Source: Odontesthes bonariensis
Lineage: Eukaryota; Chordata; Actinopteri; Atheriniformes; Atherinopsidae
Length of the DNA stretch: 64,000 nucleotides
Reading direction: 5' to 3'
NCBI RefSeq assembly: GCF_027942865.1
Contig: NC_134519.1
Coordinates: forward strand, 20,122,248-20,186,247
In this document: positions 12,801 through 23,732 of the stretch, piece by piece
Numbering within the stretch: position 1 is the stretch's first letter
Layout of the letters: the number at the start of each line of letters is the position of its first letter
Translations under genes and position numbers: made by a program
Notes under the pieces: model-generated
Databases searched by the model: none
Seen by the model: the letters and a program-made list of their open reading frames with translations, nothing else
Told to the model about the DNA's origin: nothing

Positions 12801-12934
12801 GAGTTGGCAGCTCGCCTGTTCTCTCCGAGATGCTGTAGCCAGTGACGATTAAACAAATTCACATTGTCAAATAATCTTTTCAGAAATTTAGATTTAGCAG
12901 TAAACCTACCAGCGCCAGTGACAGGACACGCCAT
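9877..12934 (-). CDS. thap4-like: Nitrobindin (stand-alone THAP4 C-terminal haem-binding domain)
   Basis: Five minus-strand exons join in phase: 12934-12910, 11076-10917, 10762-10653, 10266-10163 and 9993-9877 (TAA at 9877-9879), giving 171 residues. The start MACPVTGA lies in a 25-nt first coding exon. Family landmarks follow: LNPVIQPLKWLLGSWESDEP near residues 13-32, HVGQPVINFMFNAFH, KPLHRECGFIRMQPETNRVAF, ERISFAKEPHV, and the C-terminal QHLHVTYRRLS whose histidine matches the proximal haem ligand of nitrobindins. These ten-stranded beta-barrels bind ferric haem and are linked to nitric oxide and peroxynitrite chemistry. No THAP zinc finger precedes it, unlike full-length human THAP4. The exon 2 donor is GTAGGT directly after AT; using the next GT would add an in-frame stop. 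A broken duplicate lies at 4736-5090. Confidence 0.85.
11469..11683 (+). mobile_element. tRNA-derived SINE in intron 1 of the nitrobindin gene
   Basis: The head GCACGGTGGTGTGGTGGTGA and GGTTCCTGGTTTGACTTCC correspond to A- and B-box regions. The tail continues with GTGGCCCTGTGATGGACTGGCGACCTG and ends in GGACGGATGG repeats, a LINE-like 3' tail. This is a standard teleost SINE layout. It sits in the long intron between nitrobindin exons 1 and 2 and is antisense to that gene. Confidence 0.7.
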
Positions 12935-13435
12935 GAATAAAGTCGGCTTCAGTAGAGCGAGGATGAATCCAAAAGAAGGGGCAGAAGGAAAATAGAAAGT
13001 CAATGAAGGTTCACTGCACCAGTGACAGTTTGACGCAGCTTTGGCTGCCACCGCGTGGAACTCTGGGAAATGTAGTTTCACGCACTTGGTCCTCTTTATA
13101 CAGTACGCGGGTTCAGGTGATGTAACTTGGGATAGCAAATTTGAATGGTCTCAGTTTGACAAACTGAAGCAGGAGAAGTGTTTCATAAATTAAGACAAAC
13201 TTTATTAACATCTTCAGTGCACTCAGCAGGCCCATATGACAAAATCTACATCTTTATTCTAACACTAACTTACTTTTACAAGAAAGCCACCTGAAATTCC
13301 TGTGGGGAAAAGCACATTGGAATTTCTGGAATATAAGCACTATTTCAACAGTTTTCCATGTGGAAAAAATTCAACATTTCTTTTTCATTTCCTAATAAAT
13401 GGGTAGAAAAGCCATTGATCTGGGAATCTGTGCTC
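12935..13435. other. Spacer between nitrobindin start and AGXT stop
   Basis: About 500 bp separate two minus-strand genes transcribed in the same direction. The right part should hold the AGXT 3'UTR (13200-13435) and the left part the nitrobindin promoter and 5'UTR. A 117-codon frame at 12788-13138 overlaps the nitrobindin first exon in phase but only its last part is supported. No clear TATA box was seen. Confidence 0.4.
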
Positions 13436-15350
13436 TTAAGCCTTGCTCTTTTTGCAATTCTTCAGAGCGTCTGCCAGGGCGTGCAGTGCCATGTCAGCGT
13501 TGGCCTTCTCACAGTTGTATCCCATCAATCCGATCCTCATTACCTAATTGAAACAGAGGTGGAAAACGGTGCATGAGAAGACTAACCACAGTGACTCAGC
13601 AGGATGATTTAGAAAAATGTTCCTTACACCAGACTTATGTCAGCGCTCTTTTTACAAGTGTCAGTCAAACGGTTTAATTTCATGTGAGAGTAAACCTCAC
13701 ATACCTTTAGATAAATATAGAAATGTAAACATTACATCTGTGTTTGATTTGTCAGCACAGTTTAGAGTAGGATGAGAACTGTTTCACGTAAAAACACATT
13801 TTAGGATTAATTTCCACTTAATCACTGCTGACACAGTTTCTGGGCTAAACAACATCAGCATGAACTAACCATGCCGATGGATGGGCCCAGCCCTCCTGTC
13901 ATCTCCATCTGATGGTGCTTCATTATGTAGGCCAGCATTTCCCTCCAGTCGTACCCTTCAGGAATGCTTATGGTGGTGACAGAGGGGAGCCTCATATCCT
14001 GCAGGACACATGTAACTAAATGACTGTGTTTACTGTACAAGCAGGAAACATAAGTAAGGAATACTGTCGCAAAAAAAACCCAGTTTAGCACAATTTGAAT
14101 GGTTGTCGGATGTGAAAGATGTAAAAGATGGCTTTTTCCTGTTTGGCTTTATATGAATAATCTATCTTAATGCGGTCTTCTATGCCACCAGAATACTGTA
14201 GGTTGTTGTACGTCTGCCTTACCCTGTCAGGGATGAAGAGCTTGAGGCCCAGATCTTCGAGTCCTCTGTATAGGTAGGCTGCCACCTCTTTGTGTTTCCT
14301 CCAGGACTCCTCTAGCCCCTAGAGGGAGACAAAGATTGGTGAAGTTAGGATATGATATTACACAACGTGGAACTGAATTCCTGGATGTCATGTCAGAAAT
14401 GTTTTAAGAATAGTTACTACTGCCCGTAGTTTATGATAATTCTTCATTTAATTAAAAATATCAGCCTCCCTAATCCAACATACTGATTGTGTGAATAGGA
14501 TGCTGGCTTAATGAATCCTTGACGAAATGTTTTCAGATTAAATGCTTTTACAAAACATCCTAAACAAGATATGCCTTCTAGAAATTTCATTAAAGGAGCA
14601 GGATCTGAAATATCCCCTTACCCTGTCAGCAAGTATTGCCAGACTCTCCCTCAGGGCAAAGAATCCAGATACAGGACCAGTGTGGTGATATCTAAAACCC
14701 AGAACACGTGATTAAATCATAATTGATATTTGATTTTTTTTTACCCCAAACTGTGAAATTATTGAAACAAATGACACTTTCTCACATTTTAGCATCTAGT
14801 TTATTAGCTATAATAAAAACATTTTGCCTCCAGCAGCCTGAGTATAGACCAAAGTTTATGCTGGTGTTGTAAACAATCTTGTGATCCTGTTGCCGTGGAC
14901 TTACGCTCTTGCTGGTTTACCGTCACAACCCCAATAGTTGGACAAATGTGTCATATCAAAGAGGTAGGATAAAGGTTTTGTTTTCCTGTTAAACATCTTG
15001 TGGCTGTGTGGGAAAACAAAGAAATTGATACATATTAGAGAGTCCAGGTGGAAACCGTAGCAGAGACAGACTGCAGAGTCCCTCCTTACCATGCTCGGTC
15101 ATTAAAAGAGATGGGTGCTGTGCCGGGGGGTGCATTTAGAGCCTTCTGAGAGCCAGTATACAGGATGTCAATTTCTTGGAGCGCAATGAGAAACATAATA
15201 AATATCATGCAGGCACTACAGTGAGCAGAGGAATTCAGTCTTTCATTACTGCCTTACTTTGCTTGTCCATAAAAATTGGTGCTGCTCCAAGTGAGGCAAC
15301 TGTGTCAACCAGGAAGAGGCAGTTATGCCTGCAAGACAAAACGTCAGTGG

Positions 15351-15402
<52 letters not shown>

Positions 15403-16736
15403 TACTACTGTCTATAAATGGTAGATCTGGTAGGACCCGTACTTCCTGCAGATGTCACCGATGCCATCTACTGGGTGACAGAGTCCAGCTGAGGACTCAC
15501 CGTGTGTGAGGAAAAACAAGACAGGCTTGTGTTTTCCTACGGCCTGGTGAGGAAAACAAAAAGCAGTTTGATCATACATGTGTTCGTGTTCTGTGGTCCA
15601 ACTGAGTCTCACGTATTGAACACACAGATGTAGTTGGAGCTGATTGTTTGCTGCTTCACAGAGCTGGTGCCAACCTGTTCAATTTCCTTATTGGTGAAAT
15701 ATCCTCCAGGTGCTTTTACCATCTTGTGTACATTGGCACCTACAGACAGAAAAATATCCGGATTAAGCTAGTAAATTGAAAAGAGGTCTGGGGAGAATGC
15801 TCAGTTATTATTCATGTTTTATTGATTTTGGAGACCAAAGAAGTGCGTGCATAAACACTTACCCATTCTTTCTGCAATTTCTGCCACGCGCTCTCCCCAG
15901 ATGCCGTTGACGGCCACGAGGACGCTCTCTCCCGGCTCCACCGCGTTGAACACAGCACACTCCATGGCCGCGTGCCCGGAGCCACTCATAGATATAGTCA
16001 TGTTGTTTTCTGTCTGAAAGGCGTATCTGATCCCTTTCTTGATGTCGTTCATGATCTGAAAACGTGGAACAGGTTTTTGGTTTTATTTTCCTGGTATGAT
16101 GACAAATGATAAGCCAATAGTTTCAGAGGATGTGGACGCTCAGTGGATGTGCGTAATTATACAAAAACATCAACTTTGAGAGACTGCCATTCTTATCTAG
16201 GTGTCGGCTTGTTAGGTAGGCCTACATGTTGGGAAAAAATGAAAAATTCAGTTATATCATATTTTTGACAAAAGCAAAGTTGAGATGTAGTTTTCCTACT
16301 TTTCTCCAAAAAGTAATACATCAGTATTCAAAATCTTACATAAAAATATTGACAAGCCATGATATAGACTTGCATCTCCAGATTTGAGTAAAACCTGTTT
16401 CACCTTAAAGTGGGCTAATTAGAATTTAGAATGAAACTCAATGTAACTGAGAATATTTACCTCATACATTTCTGGGTGCAGGTGACCAATTATCGGCCTG
16501 GACCCTGCAGCTAAGACACGGGGAGGAACGTTTGAGGGTCCCGGTCCGAAAAGGTAACGAAGAGGCACTTCTAGCGGTCGGAGAATGCATGCCGGTGGCG
16601 GGATGGTGACCGAGGACATGGAGCGGTCTAGGCGCTGCAGCACTGGCGCGCTCCTGGTGGCCAGCGGACTGTCGAGGGCCGCTGCGCCATGCTGGGCGAG
16701 CAAAGCACTCCGGCTGAACAAAGCCCGCTGCATCAT
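13436..16736 (-). CDS. agxt: Alanine-glyoxylate (serine-pyruvate) aminotransferase
   Basis: Eleven exons join in phase on the minus strand: 16736-16461, 16055-15863, 15739-15675, 15543-15437, 15328-15258, 15174-15090, 15003-14905, 14691-14622, 14318-14223, 13998-13870 and 13543-13436 (TAA). The product is 432 aa from the upstream ATG pair, or 393 aa from an internal ATG at 16619-16617; human AGXT has 392. The PLP-dependent enzyme turns glyoxylate plus alanine into glycine plus pyruvate in peroxisomes or mitochondria. Visible landmarks: [40 protein letters not shown], and [13 protein letters not shown] with the Schiff-base lysine at residue 248 (209 in the short form, as in human). The extra N-terminal 39 residues start [17 protein letters not shown] and look mitochondrial. 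The C-terminus is SKA, an imperfect peroxisomal signal. Exon 4 uses the weak donor GTCCTA. Confidence 0.95.
15359..15398. repeat. (AT)n microsatellite in AGXT intron 4
   Basis: A pure AT run lies between AGXT exons 5 (15258-15328) and 4 (15437-15543), only about 40 bp from the weak exon 4 donor. Confidence 0.95.
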
Positions 16737-18221
16737 GGCAGGTGTGCTGGTCCTGAAAAGCCTGTGAGGATTGAGGCCACCTCTGAGAGAAGGAGAGACT
16801 GAGACCAACTGAGTTTGGGTGAAAATTTAAAACAAACAGGTCTTTGACCTGGGCAAGGACTGGTGTGCGTCACCTTACGAAACAAAGTGCACAATAGCTG
16901 ATCAGGTTGTTATAGTAAGAGCGAAGGAGGGGTTTTAGACTTTGTGGTACTTACATTTTGCAACTACATGCCCTTAGTTCATCTAAGAGCTTCTCAAGGT
17001 TTATTCCCAGATATTGCTGGAAATGAAATTATTTTCAAAAAGTTGAGAAAAATAGTTCTCATTAATTCTTTTCTGAGCAGTTGTGTCTTTAGTTTACAAT
17101 GATCCCCCCAGAAACAGACAGTATTTGCACATTTTTAATTTAAGATATATCTTTCCATGACCCAAGTGCCTGCACATAAATTGGTGACCTTTTTCTGGTT
17201 TAGATTCACAGCACTTGACTCTTGAACTGTGTGGAAAAGTGTTTTCTTGTACTTGGCAGCTTAGAACCGGTTGATGTTGGTTTGTTTGAGGTGGTTTGTT
17301 GATTTTGTCTGTCCCTGCCGTCACAGCTGCCTTTGGGTTGTAAAGAGGAGTCTCCTCTTTGAGAGCCAATCTGCTCTCTCAGATGAAAAAGTGGGACAGG
17401 CAAACAAACAGCCACACCCCCCCCAACCCATATAAGACACAAACACACCAAAAGGGAGTTTAGTTCCGTTTTATAGTGATCGTGCGCTACCAGATATATG
17501 CTCTTGAACGCTTGTGTAAACCAATTATATTATCCCACCTTTTCACAAATCAAAAAAGCAAACATCATTGGCAGGTTGTTTGTTGATGTTGGAAAAACTC
17601 TTAAGACATTACTTAGATTGTGTTTTGAGGGGTATTATAAACTGAAAAGGGTTAGAGTAATATCCAACTGAATGATTCAGACCATATATTTGAACATTTG
17701 TCGTCAAGTTAAAGATACATATCCGGCTCAAAAAAGCATTCTGTCCTATTTCATTAATATTTCTTACGGTCTTGCCCCACTTCTTTTTGACGTCACTAAA
17801 TCAACATAATGTAACCTTGTTATGTCACAATAGGGTCACCAGAACGTGTCCCTCTCTGAGTGCGGCTGGGTAATCAATGATTACTCTGCTGTTGAATAAG
17901 TGAGATTTGGTTTTCCACTCTCACTGGCCTTTGCCTTGGACCCAGCACTCAAAATGTGACCAAACAGAGGAGAAGGCGGAGCAGGGCAGAGCAGTCAGTA
18001 TAATGGTTACTCTGACATTTGGTTAAAATCTCCCAATACTCATCCTGGTTTGAACAGAATTGATAGTTTTTCAAAACGTTAATTTCAAGAAGTTCAAGAA
18101 TTAATTTTCAAATGTCACCACTCAGTGCTTTTTATTGTCACAGCTGCCAAAGACTCTAGCAGCAAAATAAGTGGGCTCACATAAAAATTGATTATAGGAG
18201 AGTACAAGTTGACAGTATATA
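16737..18221. other. AGXT upstream and intergenic DNA
   Basis: The first AGXT ATG is preceded on the minus strand by CTCACAGGCTTTTCAG at about 16753-16768, which could be an acceptor for an untranslated first exon. The in-frame extension further upstream begins with TTG, not ATG, and is not credible as a start. The rest up to 18221 shows no exon or recognised repeat. Confidence 0.4.
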
Positions 18222-18711
18222 TGTCACAACGGGTGGGTAGGCAGGACACGGACTCAGAGGTGTAAGACAAAAAACTGGGTTTTATTCGCAAAAAAACAAA
18301 GTTTAACAAAAGGCGCGGCTGAGCCGGATAACAGGACTAAACTGTGGAATAAATACATGACTATAATTGAGGCAAAACAAAAGACTTGACATGAAAGACA
18401 CTAAACTTTAGGATTGTAGCTTGTCGTGGCATGAAGGGATGAAAATCAAGGAAAGGATTTCACACAATGACAAGGGAGCCTGGAAACTAAATAGGGAACT
18501 GGGAGTGATAGGTGACTGAGTGCAGCTGGTGACAATAACAAACAGGTGACGGTAGTGACAACTAATGAGCTTACAGAAACTGTGGGGAAGACAATGGTAA
18601 ACTAAATACAAGACATGGCTAAAACATGAACTCAAAAACCAAAACATAAACAACCTAAAACATGATAAAACATAAAACTAAAAACATAGGGAAAATCCCA
18701 TGGGCGTGACA
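18222..18711. mobile_element. Solo LTR-like element, TG...CA with 5-bp duplication
   Basis: The element begins TGTCACAACGGG and ends GGGCGTGACA, so it has TG/CA termini and a 6-bp inverted end TGTCAC/GTGACA. It is flanked by identical 5-bp sites ATATA at 18217-18221 and 18712-18716. At 490 bp with no coding frame it fits a solitary LTR of a retroelement with 5-bp target duplication. A short non-autonomous DNA element is an alternative. Confidence 0.6.
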
Positions 18712-19363
18712 ATATATCATGATGTAGAGCAATAGATGTGAGCCCAGGGCGTCTTAAAACTTTATTTTACCCAACAAGAATCTAGAGCACTACAGTGCAC
18801 TTGAACTCTGCATGAGAACAAAAGGGAGCCTGTTTTATTTTCTCTATTTAATTCATGAGCATATTACTATGGAAACACAGGGGATGTGACCCCTGACCTT
18901 TTTCAGCAGGCAGTCTTGGACCTCTCCCTTCTTCATTGTCCTAACACTAAAATCACAAATCTAAAGTTCTATCTCAAGGTCCAAAATGTTTAGTTCCCCC
19001 AAATTACAGAGGATGGCTTACACAAAATAGTTTCTTTCTTGCTGCGCACAATGTATCGAACATCAAATATTTATATTGGTCACCAACAAGATCTATGTAT
19101 CTGAGGGTTGACATCCTGAAAACATAAGCTCCCTCAGGGTCTAACAAAGTTAGAAGCTTATCATTCATATCCCTCTAAAGCTAAATAAGACATTAAAATG
19201 ATCTAAGTGCATATTCTGTTAACATAGAAAATAGATTTAACTTCTCACTTTATGCATTCAGTTTTTTCCAAACCTTTGTCTTCGATTTTATTTTATTTTC
19301 CTAATCAATGATGGCCTGAACTGTTTCAAAGCACCACTGTCATCTCTTCAGAGTGAAACTAAC

Positions 19364-19690
19364 TTGCTCAATAGCTTCCAGGTCATGTGATCAATTGACT
19401 CCAAATCAGTGTGGGATCATGTAACTACACTGGCTGCATGAGATACACCTTTTATTTTTACAATTCAGTTCTGTTCATAATTTTCAATAACTCAGTAGCT
19501 CATCTCTGCTTTAAAGATCACGTTTTTTTTTTCATTTTTATTTTATTTTGAAAACAGGAAGTTGGAACACGCTGCACTCGTTCTCTCCGTGTGTTTATTG
19601 TAAAGTCTGCAATACGGGTGCACTTGAAATGTTGGAGTGGCTTGCGAATGTCTGTCGAATATCCAACTTAAAACTAACTTCACCTAAGTC
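19364..19690 (+). repeat. Direct repeat copy 1 (partner at 47473-47785)
   Basis: From GCTCAATAGCTTCCAGGTCA through CATGTGATCAATTGACTCC, CATAATTTTCAATAACTCAG and GAAAACAGGAAGTTGGAACA to TTAAAACTAACTTCACCTAA the sequence recurs in the same direction at 47473-47785, with point differences and small indels (for example about 20 bp present only here near 19455). Similarity stops abruptly after CACCTAAGT. The last third is also the start of the decayed pseudogene that follows. Confidence 0.85.
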
Positions 19691-20520
19691 TGAAACTTGG
19701 CAAATAAACGTTTCTGTCAATCCTCCAAAGCACAAACCGCCAGTACTCACACTGAATCCAGACATGCAGGTGTTTCTAAACAGTTGAAAGAGTTGAAGAT
19801 TTAGGTGAAGAATTTGAAGGGGAAGAAAATGCAGAACAGAAGTTGTCATGTAAAAAGCCTCAAGAGGTAAAGTGGTTGTTGGAAGAAGGACGACTCAGGC
19901 GTGAGAAGGTCAAGCAATGCAGACACAACCCCAAGGACCTGCATCAGTCTTCCATAGAGCCAAACAAGTTTTCAAGATTTAGAGGAAAGGAATGCTGACC
20001 TCTGTCAAATGACAATGAGACAAAAACTCCAGGAAACAGAGGCTCAAGTGAAAGCTTGCACTGAGCTGGAGCGATTGGAAAAAAAAAACAGCTTTAACAA
20101 AAGACAAAGCCGGCCGTAAACAGGAAGAGGTACTAAAGTCTTTGGAGTGGACACTCACGGTTCTGCCCAGGCAGGGAAAAGTCATGGAGGTTGCCGGTTC
20201 CAAGAGTTCACTGTAGCTGTACCAGGATCCATAACAGATTTCCACACTGGAGGATTTCTTTGCAGCCAAAGACATCTTGGCCCAACCAAAAGTCTTATCA
20301 TCACCAGAAGATGCATGTTGATAAGATTTGGACGCCTTCTGGTCAAAAGCCATCTTCGAACAAACAAGGGATTTCTTATTAAAAGACAACTTCACTGAAA
20401 GACCTTTTAGATCAAACACAGCTCTATCCACTGCTAGATTGAGATCTACAAGTAAAGTTATGGGCACGTGTAATCATCTTATCACCACCAGAAGGTATCA
20501 CTCCACATCTTAGCCAACAC
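19560..20520 (+). pseudogene. Decayed coiled-coil protein gene, unidentified
   Basis: Reading the plus strand with frame changes gives coding-like segments. One near 19797-19920 reads EDLGEEFEGEENAEQK then EVKWLLEEGRLRREK. One near 19975-20090 reads LEERNADLCQMTMRQKLQ then ETEAQVKACTELERLEKK. One near 20325-20400 reads DAFWSKAIFEQTRDFLLKDN. Stops and frameshifts separate them, so the gene is dead. The heptad-like Leu/Glu/Lys pattern suggests a coiled coil. I saw no intron borders, so a processed copy is possible, but I cannot name the parent. A 162-codon minus-strand frame across the same DNA looks like a shadow. Confidence 0.5.
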
Positions 20521-21496
20521 GAGCAAATGAAAAAAACACCAGGTGTGAAAATAAATCACCTTCTTCTACATCCATTTCTGTATGATACACATATATACTG
20601 TATTCTAAATACAGCCGAATTTAAAATCAAGCTGCTGTCATTCACATACTTTTCTGTTTCTGTTGTCAGAGGGTGAAAAAAAGATCTAAAATTGTAAATG
20701 AGAAGCAAGCAGATAGATTCATTCTATAGCCACGGTCCATCTGAAAGCATTGCGAGGCTTTGGCTTTACTCAAAAGGGAACCTTTATTTTACAAGCACAG
20801 TACTATCTGACAAGACCACCATCCACCTAACGCAGGAACGCAGCAAACTTTCTCTTTTTCCTGATGGCAGAAAGAAAATGCTTGGTCGGCTCACGGTAGA
20901 AATTTGATCGGTAAAACAAAACTAATCATGGTAAATTGATGACACTCACACATTTTATAGTTGAATAGTTGTGCTAAGTCATGACATAAGTGTTGTTTGT
21001 GGAGATCTTAGGGAAATGAGTGAATTTACAACATGAAAAATGCGGTGACCATATTTGATCGTACGCCCGTTTATGATAAACATTGGAAGTGCAAGTTTTT
21101 GGACATATGCCCTATTAAGGTAACAAGCCATACTGGGTGCATTTCCTTAAAAAATAAGACAGCTTAGGAAAGTATGTTTTAATGTTGCCTAAGATTCTTA
21201 TATGACTTATAACTACTATAACTTTATATAGTAATCTAAGGTTGAAATTTTGAATTTCAAAATATTTTAATGAGTGCCCTATAAAGGGTAAAGGTCTATA
21301 CAACAGACAGGTTTTGGCTTAATCTGAACTACTTTTGATACTTCAGGCTCAATAAAGGTGCGAGCAAGTGTTGTTTTGGTAAGACTTTTGGCTCAAATGT
21401 CATGACATGAGCCAGCCTTGACACGAGTTGGGGCCATAGCTGAACACAATGGAGAGGAGACTCTGACACTTTTTTGACCAGGTAACAAAATCACAT

Positions 21497-21800
21497 CCTT
21501 GGAGGAGTGGTTAGAGTGGGTTGTCCAGTTTCTGGAAGGTTTGCAGTTCAATTCCCACTCTTGCCACTCAAAAACTGGTGAAACTGACAGCAGGAGGGGT
21601 CAGTCCATGGCTGAGGTGACTTTGAGCAAGGAACTGTACCCCCATGCTCCCTGGGCACTGTGATTGGCTGCCCACCACTCCAGTGTATGGATCCTGTCTC
21701 TATGAGTGTGTGACCCTGTGCGTGTTCAACAGGTGCCAACCTGGATGGGTTGTATTTCATATATTATTATATATGTGCATAACAATAAAATCTGATCTTA
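21497..21800 (+). mobile_element. tRNA-derived SINE
   Basis: The head AGTGGTTAGAGTGGGTTGTC and the B-box-like GCAGTTCAATTCCCACTC are followed by a SINE body (GACAGCAGGAGGGGTCAGTC, TTTGAGCAAGGAACTGTACC, CACTGTGATTGGCTGCCCAC) and an AT-rich tail containing AATAAAATCTGATCTT. The arrangement is typical for fish SINEs. Confidence 0.75.
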
Positions 21801-21937
21801 ACAACCTGGCTGAAATTCATAAACATGTTACATAAACACAACAGTCCCACGAATTTTGTCCAAAGCGGGTCGGTTGTCATACTGACATCAGGTTGTCGAC
21901 AGGTGAAGACTTCTCAATTGCATTGGCCATTTTTTTA

Positions 21938-22075
21938 CCCATCCATCTACTCTCTATACCCGCTCAATCCAATTCAAGGTCATGGGGAGGCTGAAGCCTA
22001 TGCTAGCTGCTATCAGGTAAAAAGCCGGGGGACAGATTGCCAGTCCATCACAGGGCACAAATATCCATGCACGCT
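21938..22075 (+). mobile_element. RTE-type LINE 3' end fragment
   Basis: Words such as TACCCGCTCAATCCAATTCA, GGTCATGGGGAGGCTGAAGC and GACAGATTGCCAGTCCATCA belong to the 3' untranslated tail that is widely dispersed in fish by RTE-like LINEs. No reverse transcriptase sequence is present. Confidence 0.55.
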
Positions 22076-22113
22076 CTCTCTTACCATCAATTTCGGGTCA
22101 CCACTTTAGGCCA

Positions 22114-22548
22114 TCACTTCGAGTTGGCAGAGTTCCACTTTTTTTCGCCCTCCCGGTAAAGCTCCAGTTTGCCTTCGTCAGTCAGCTGAAGACGACACAT
22201 CTTACATTCTGTAGACATGTTAGTGTCTGTGCTCCACATGGGTGTGTCATTATGGTTGTACATGACCAGGTTGCAGTCTGGCTGCATGCACAGACGGACC
22301 ACATCTGATCCGTTAGTGTCTGTAGCCCACACAGGCTTCCAACCGTAGATAACAAAGTTGCCATCATCCTGCAGAGAGAGAAGAGGAGATTTTATTGTGT
22401 GATCAGTGTGCATGCCTTCTGCTCATATGGCACACATCCTGACAAAGGTCTTGAGCACCTAAAAAATATCCATCCATTTCTTGTTGTTCGACATCAGGGA
22501 GTCCCCCTTACGCAGCTCATCATTTTCGGACAAGTAGTTCCTGCTCAT
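22114..22548 (-). CDS. Bulb-type mannose-specific lectin (pufflectin-like), with in-frame stop
   Basis: Two minus-strand exons. Exon 1 (22548-22459) reads MSRNYLSENDELRKGDSLMS then NNKKWMDIF and then TAG as the codon directly before the GTGCTC donor. Exon 2 (22368-22114) follows a strong acceptor and reads DDGNFVIYGWKPVW, TDTNGSDVVRLCMQPDCNLV, STECKMCRLQLTDEGKLELY, ending NSANSK and TGA. B-lectin QxDxNxVxY-type sites are visible at DDGNFVIY and QPDCNLVMY, with a third degenerate one at TDEGKLELY. Fish lectins of this class are ~115-aa mannose-binding mucus proteins; here 114 codons. In relatives the junction encodes F-Q-D-D-G-N, so TAG replaces the expected CAG. The rest is intact, so the change is recent, an allele, or a sequence error. 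Confidence 0.7.
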
Positions 22549-22665
22549 TATTCTGAAACAGAAGAAATGTGTGATGTTGTGTCCATTTAAAAGAAAAATA
22601 TCTAGCAACAACGCTACATTAAAAGTGTAAAATGGTCTATTGGTTTAAATGTGTGGCATACTTAC

Positions 22666-22746
22666 AGGTTTGGAGGTCACACCCCTGCAATCAGACAAAG
22701 ATCAGGCAAAGAGTAGAAAACAAGAGTGAATTCATATCTTTATATA
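22666..22746 (-). promoter_or_regulatory. Lectin promoter TATA box and untranslated first exon
   Basis: On the minus strand TATATAAAG (22746-22738) is followed about 30 bp later by a probable start near 22712 and a short untranslated exon ending at 22666 before GTAAGT. The matching acceptor TGTTTCAG lies at 22553-22560, four bases before the lectin ATG. The distance and order fit a compact TATA-driven gene. Confidence 0.55.
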
Positions 22747-23040
22747 CCTAAGCTGGGGGTGGAGCAAGAAGGGCTCAGAGAGAAGAGTGCCTCCCCCTTT
22801 TGTCCTGATCTATAGGTTTCAGCCATCATCACCACAAATAGATTATAAGATCAGGAACTTTCCTCGAATTTCTTCCTTTTACATACAATGAAAAGAATTC
22901 CATGTGACGTGTTGTGATTTATCCTGACATGACACATTACACCATGTGATCGTCTAATTAACGAGAACTTAGACGGAATGCAGATGCAGTGTGTAAAAAA
23001 AAACAAGTAACCACAAAAAGGCTAAGCATTTAGCATCTAT

Positions 23041-23721
23041 AGCCATCCATCCATCCATTATCTTCCGCTGGTCCGGGGATCGGGTCGCGGGGGCAGCAGC
23101 TTGAGCAAAGAGACCCAGACGTCCCTGTCCCCGGCCACTTCCTCCAGCTCTTCTGGGGGGACCCCGAGGCGTTCCCAGGCCAGCCGAGAGACATAGTCTC
23201 TCCAACGTGTCCTGGGTCTTCCCCGGGGCCTCCTCCCAGTGGGACGGGCCCGGAACACCTCACCGGGGAGGCGTCCAGGAGGCATTCTCACCAGATGCCC
23301 GAGCCACCTCATCTGACTCCTCTCGATGCGGAGGAGCAGCGGTTCTACTCCGAGCCCCTCCCGGATGACCGAGCTTCTCACCCTATCTCTAAGGGAGAGC
23401 CCAGACACCCTGCGGAGGAAACTCATTTCGGCCGCTTGTATTCGCGATCTCGTTCTTTCGGTCACTACCCACAGCTCGTGACCATAGGTGAGGGTAGGAA
23501 CATAGATTGACCGGTAAATCGAGAGCTTCGCCTTCTGGCTCAGCTCCTTCTTCACCACGACGGGCCGGTGCAGAGCCCGCATCACTGCAGACGCCGCACC
23601 AATCCGTCTGTCAATCTCCTGTTCCATTCGTCCCTCACTCGTGAACAAGACCCCGAGATACTTGAACTCCTCCACTTGGGGAAGGATCTCATTCCCGACC
23701 CGAAGAGAGCATTCCACCCTT
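23041..23721 (-). mobile_element. Rex1-like LINE, 5'-truncated, reverse transcriptase C-terminus
   Basis: A 219-codon open frame (23717-23058) reads EFKYLGVLFTSEGRMEQEID, YVPTLTYGHELWVVTERTRS and MRWLGHLVRMPPGRLPGEVF, the region after the polymerase domain of Rex1/CR1-type non-LTR retrotransposons. The 3' tail is made of GGATG units (minus strand). Identical 11-bp flanks GCATCTATAGC at 23033-23043 and 23722-23732 mark the target-site duplication, so the insertion boundaries are clear and truncation happened on arrival. The undisturbed frame suggests a recent insertion. Confidence 0.9.
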
Positions 23722-23732
23722 GCATCTATAGC

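Noticed and set aside
16737..16808. Longer AGXT N-terminus beginning upstream of the ATG pair
   Set aside because: The extension opens with TTG, not ATG, and crosses a plausible splice acceptor (TTTTCAG), so it is more likely 5'UTR or intron.
19979..20467. 162-codon minus-strand open frame
   Set aside because: The opposite strand of the same DNA shows coiled-coil coding remnants in several frames; the minus frame has no family features and is taken as a shadow.
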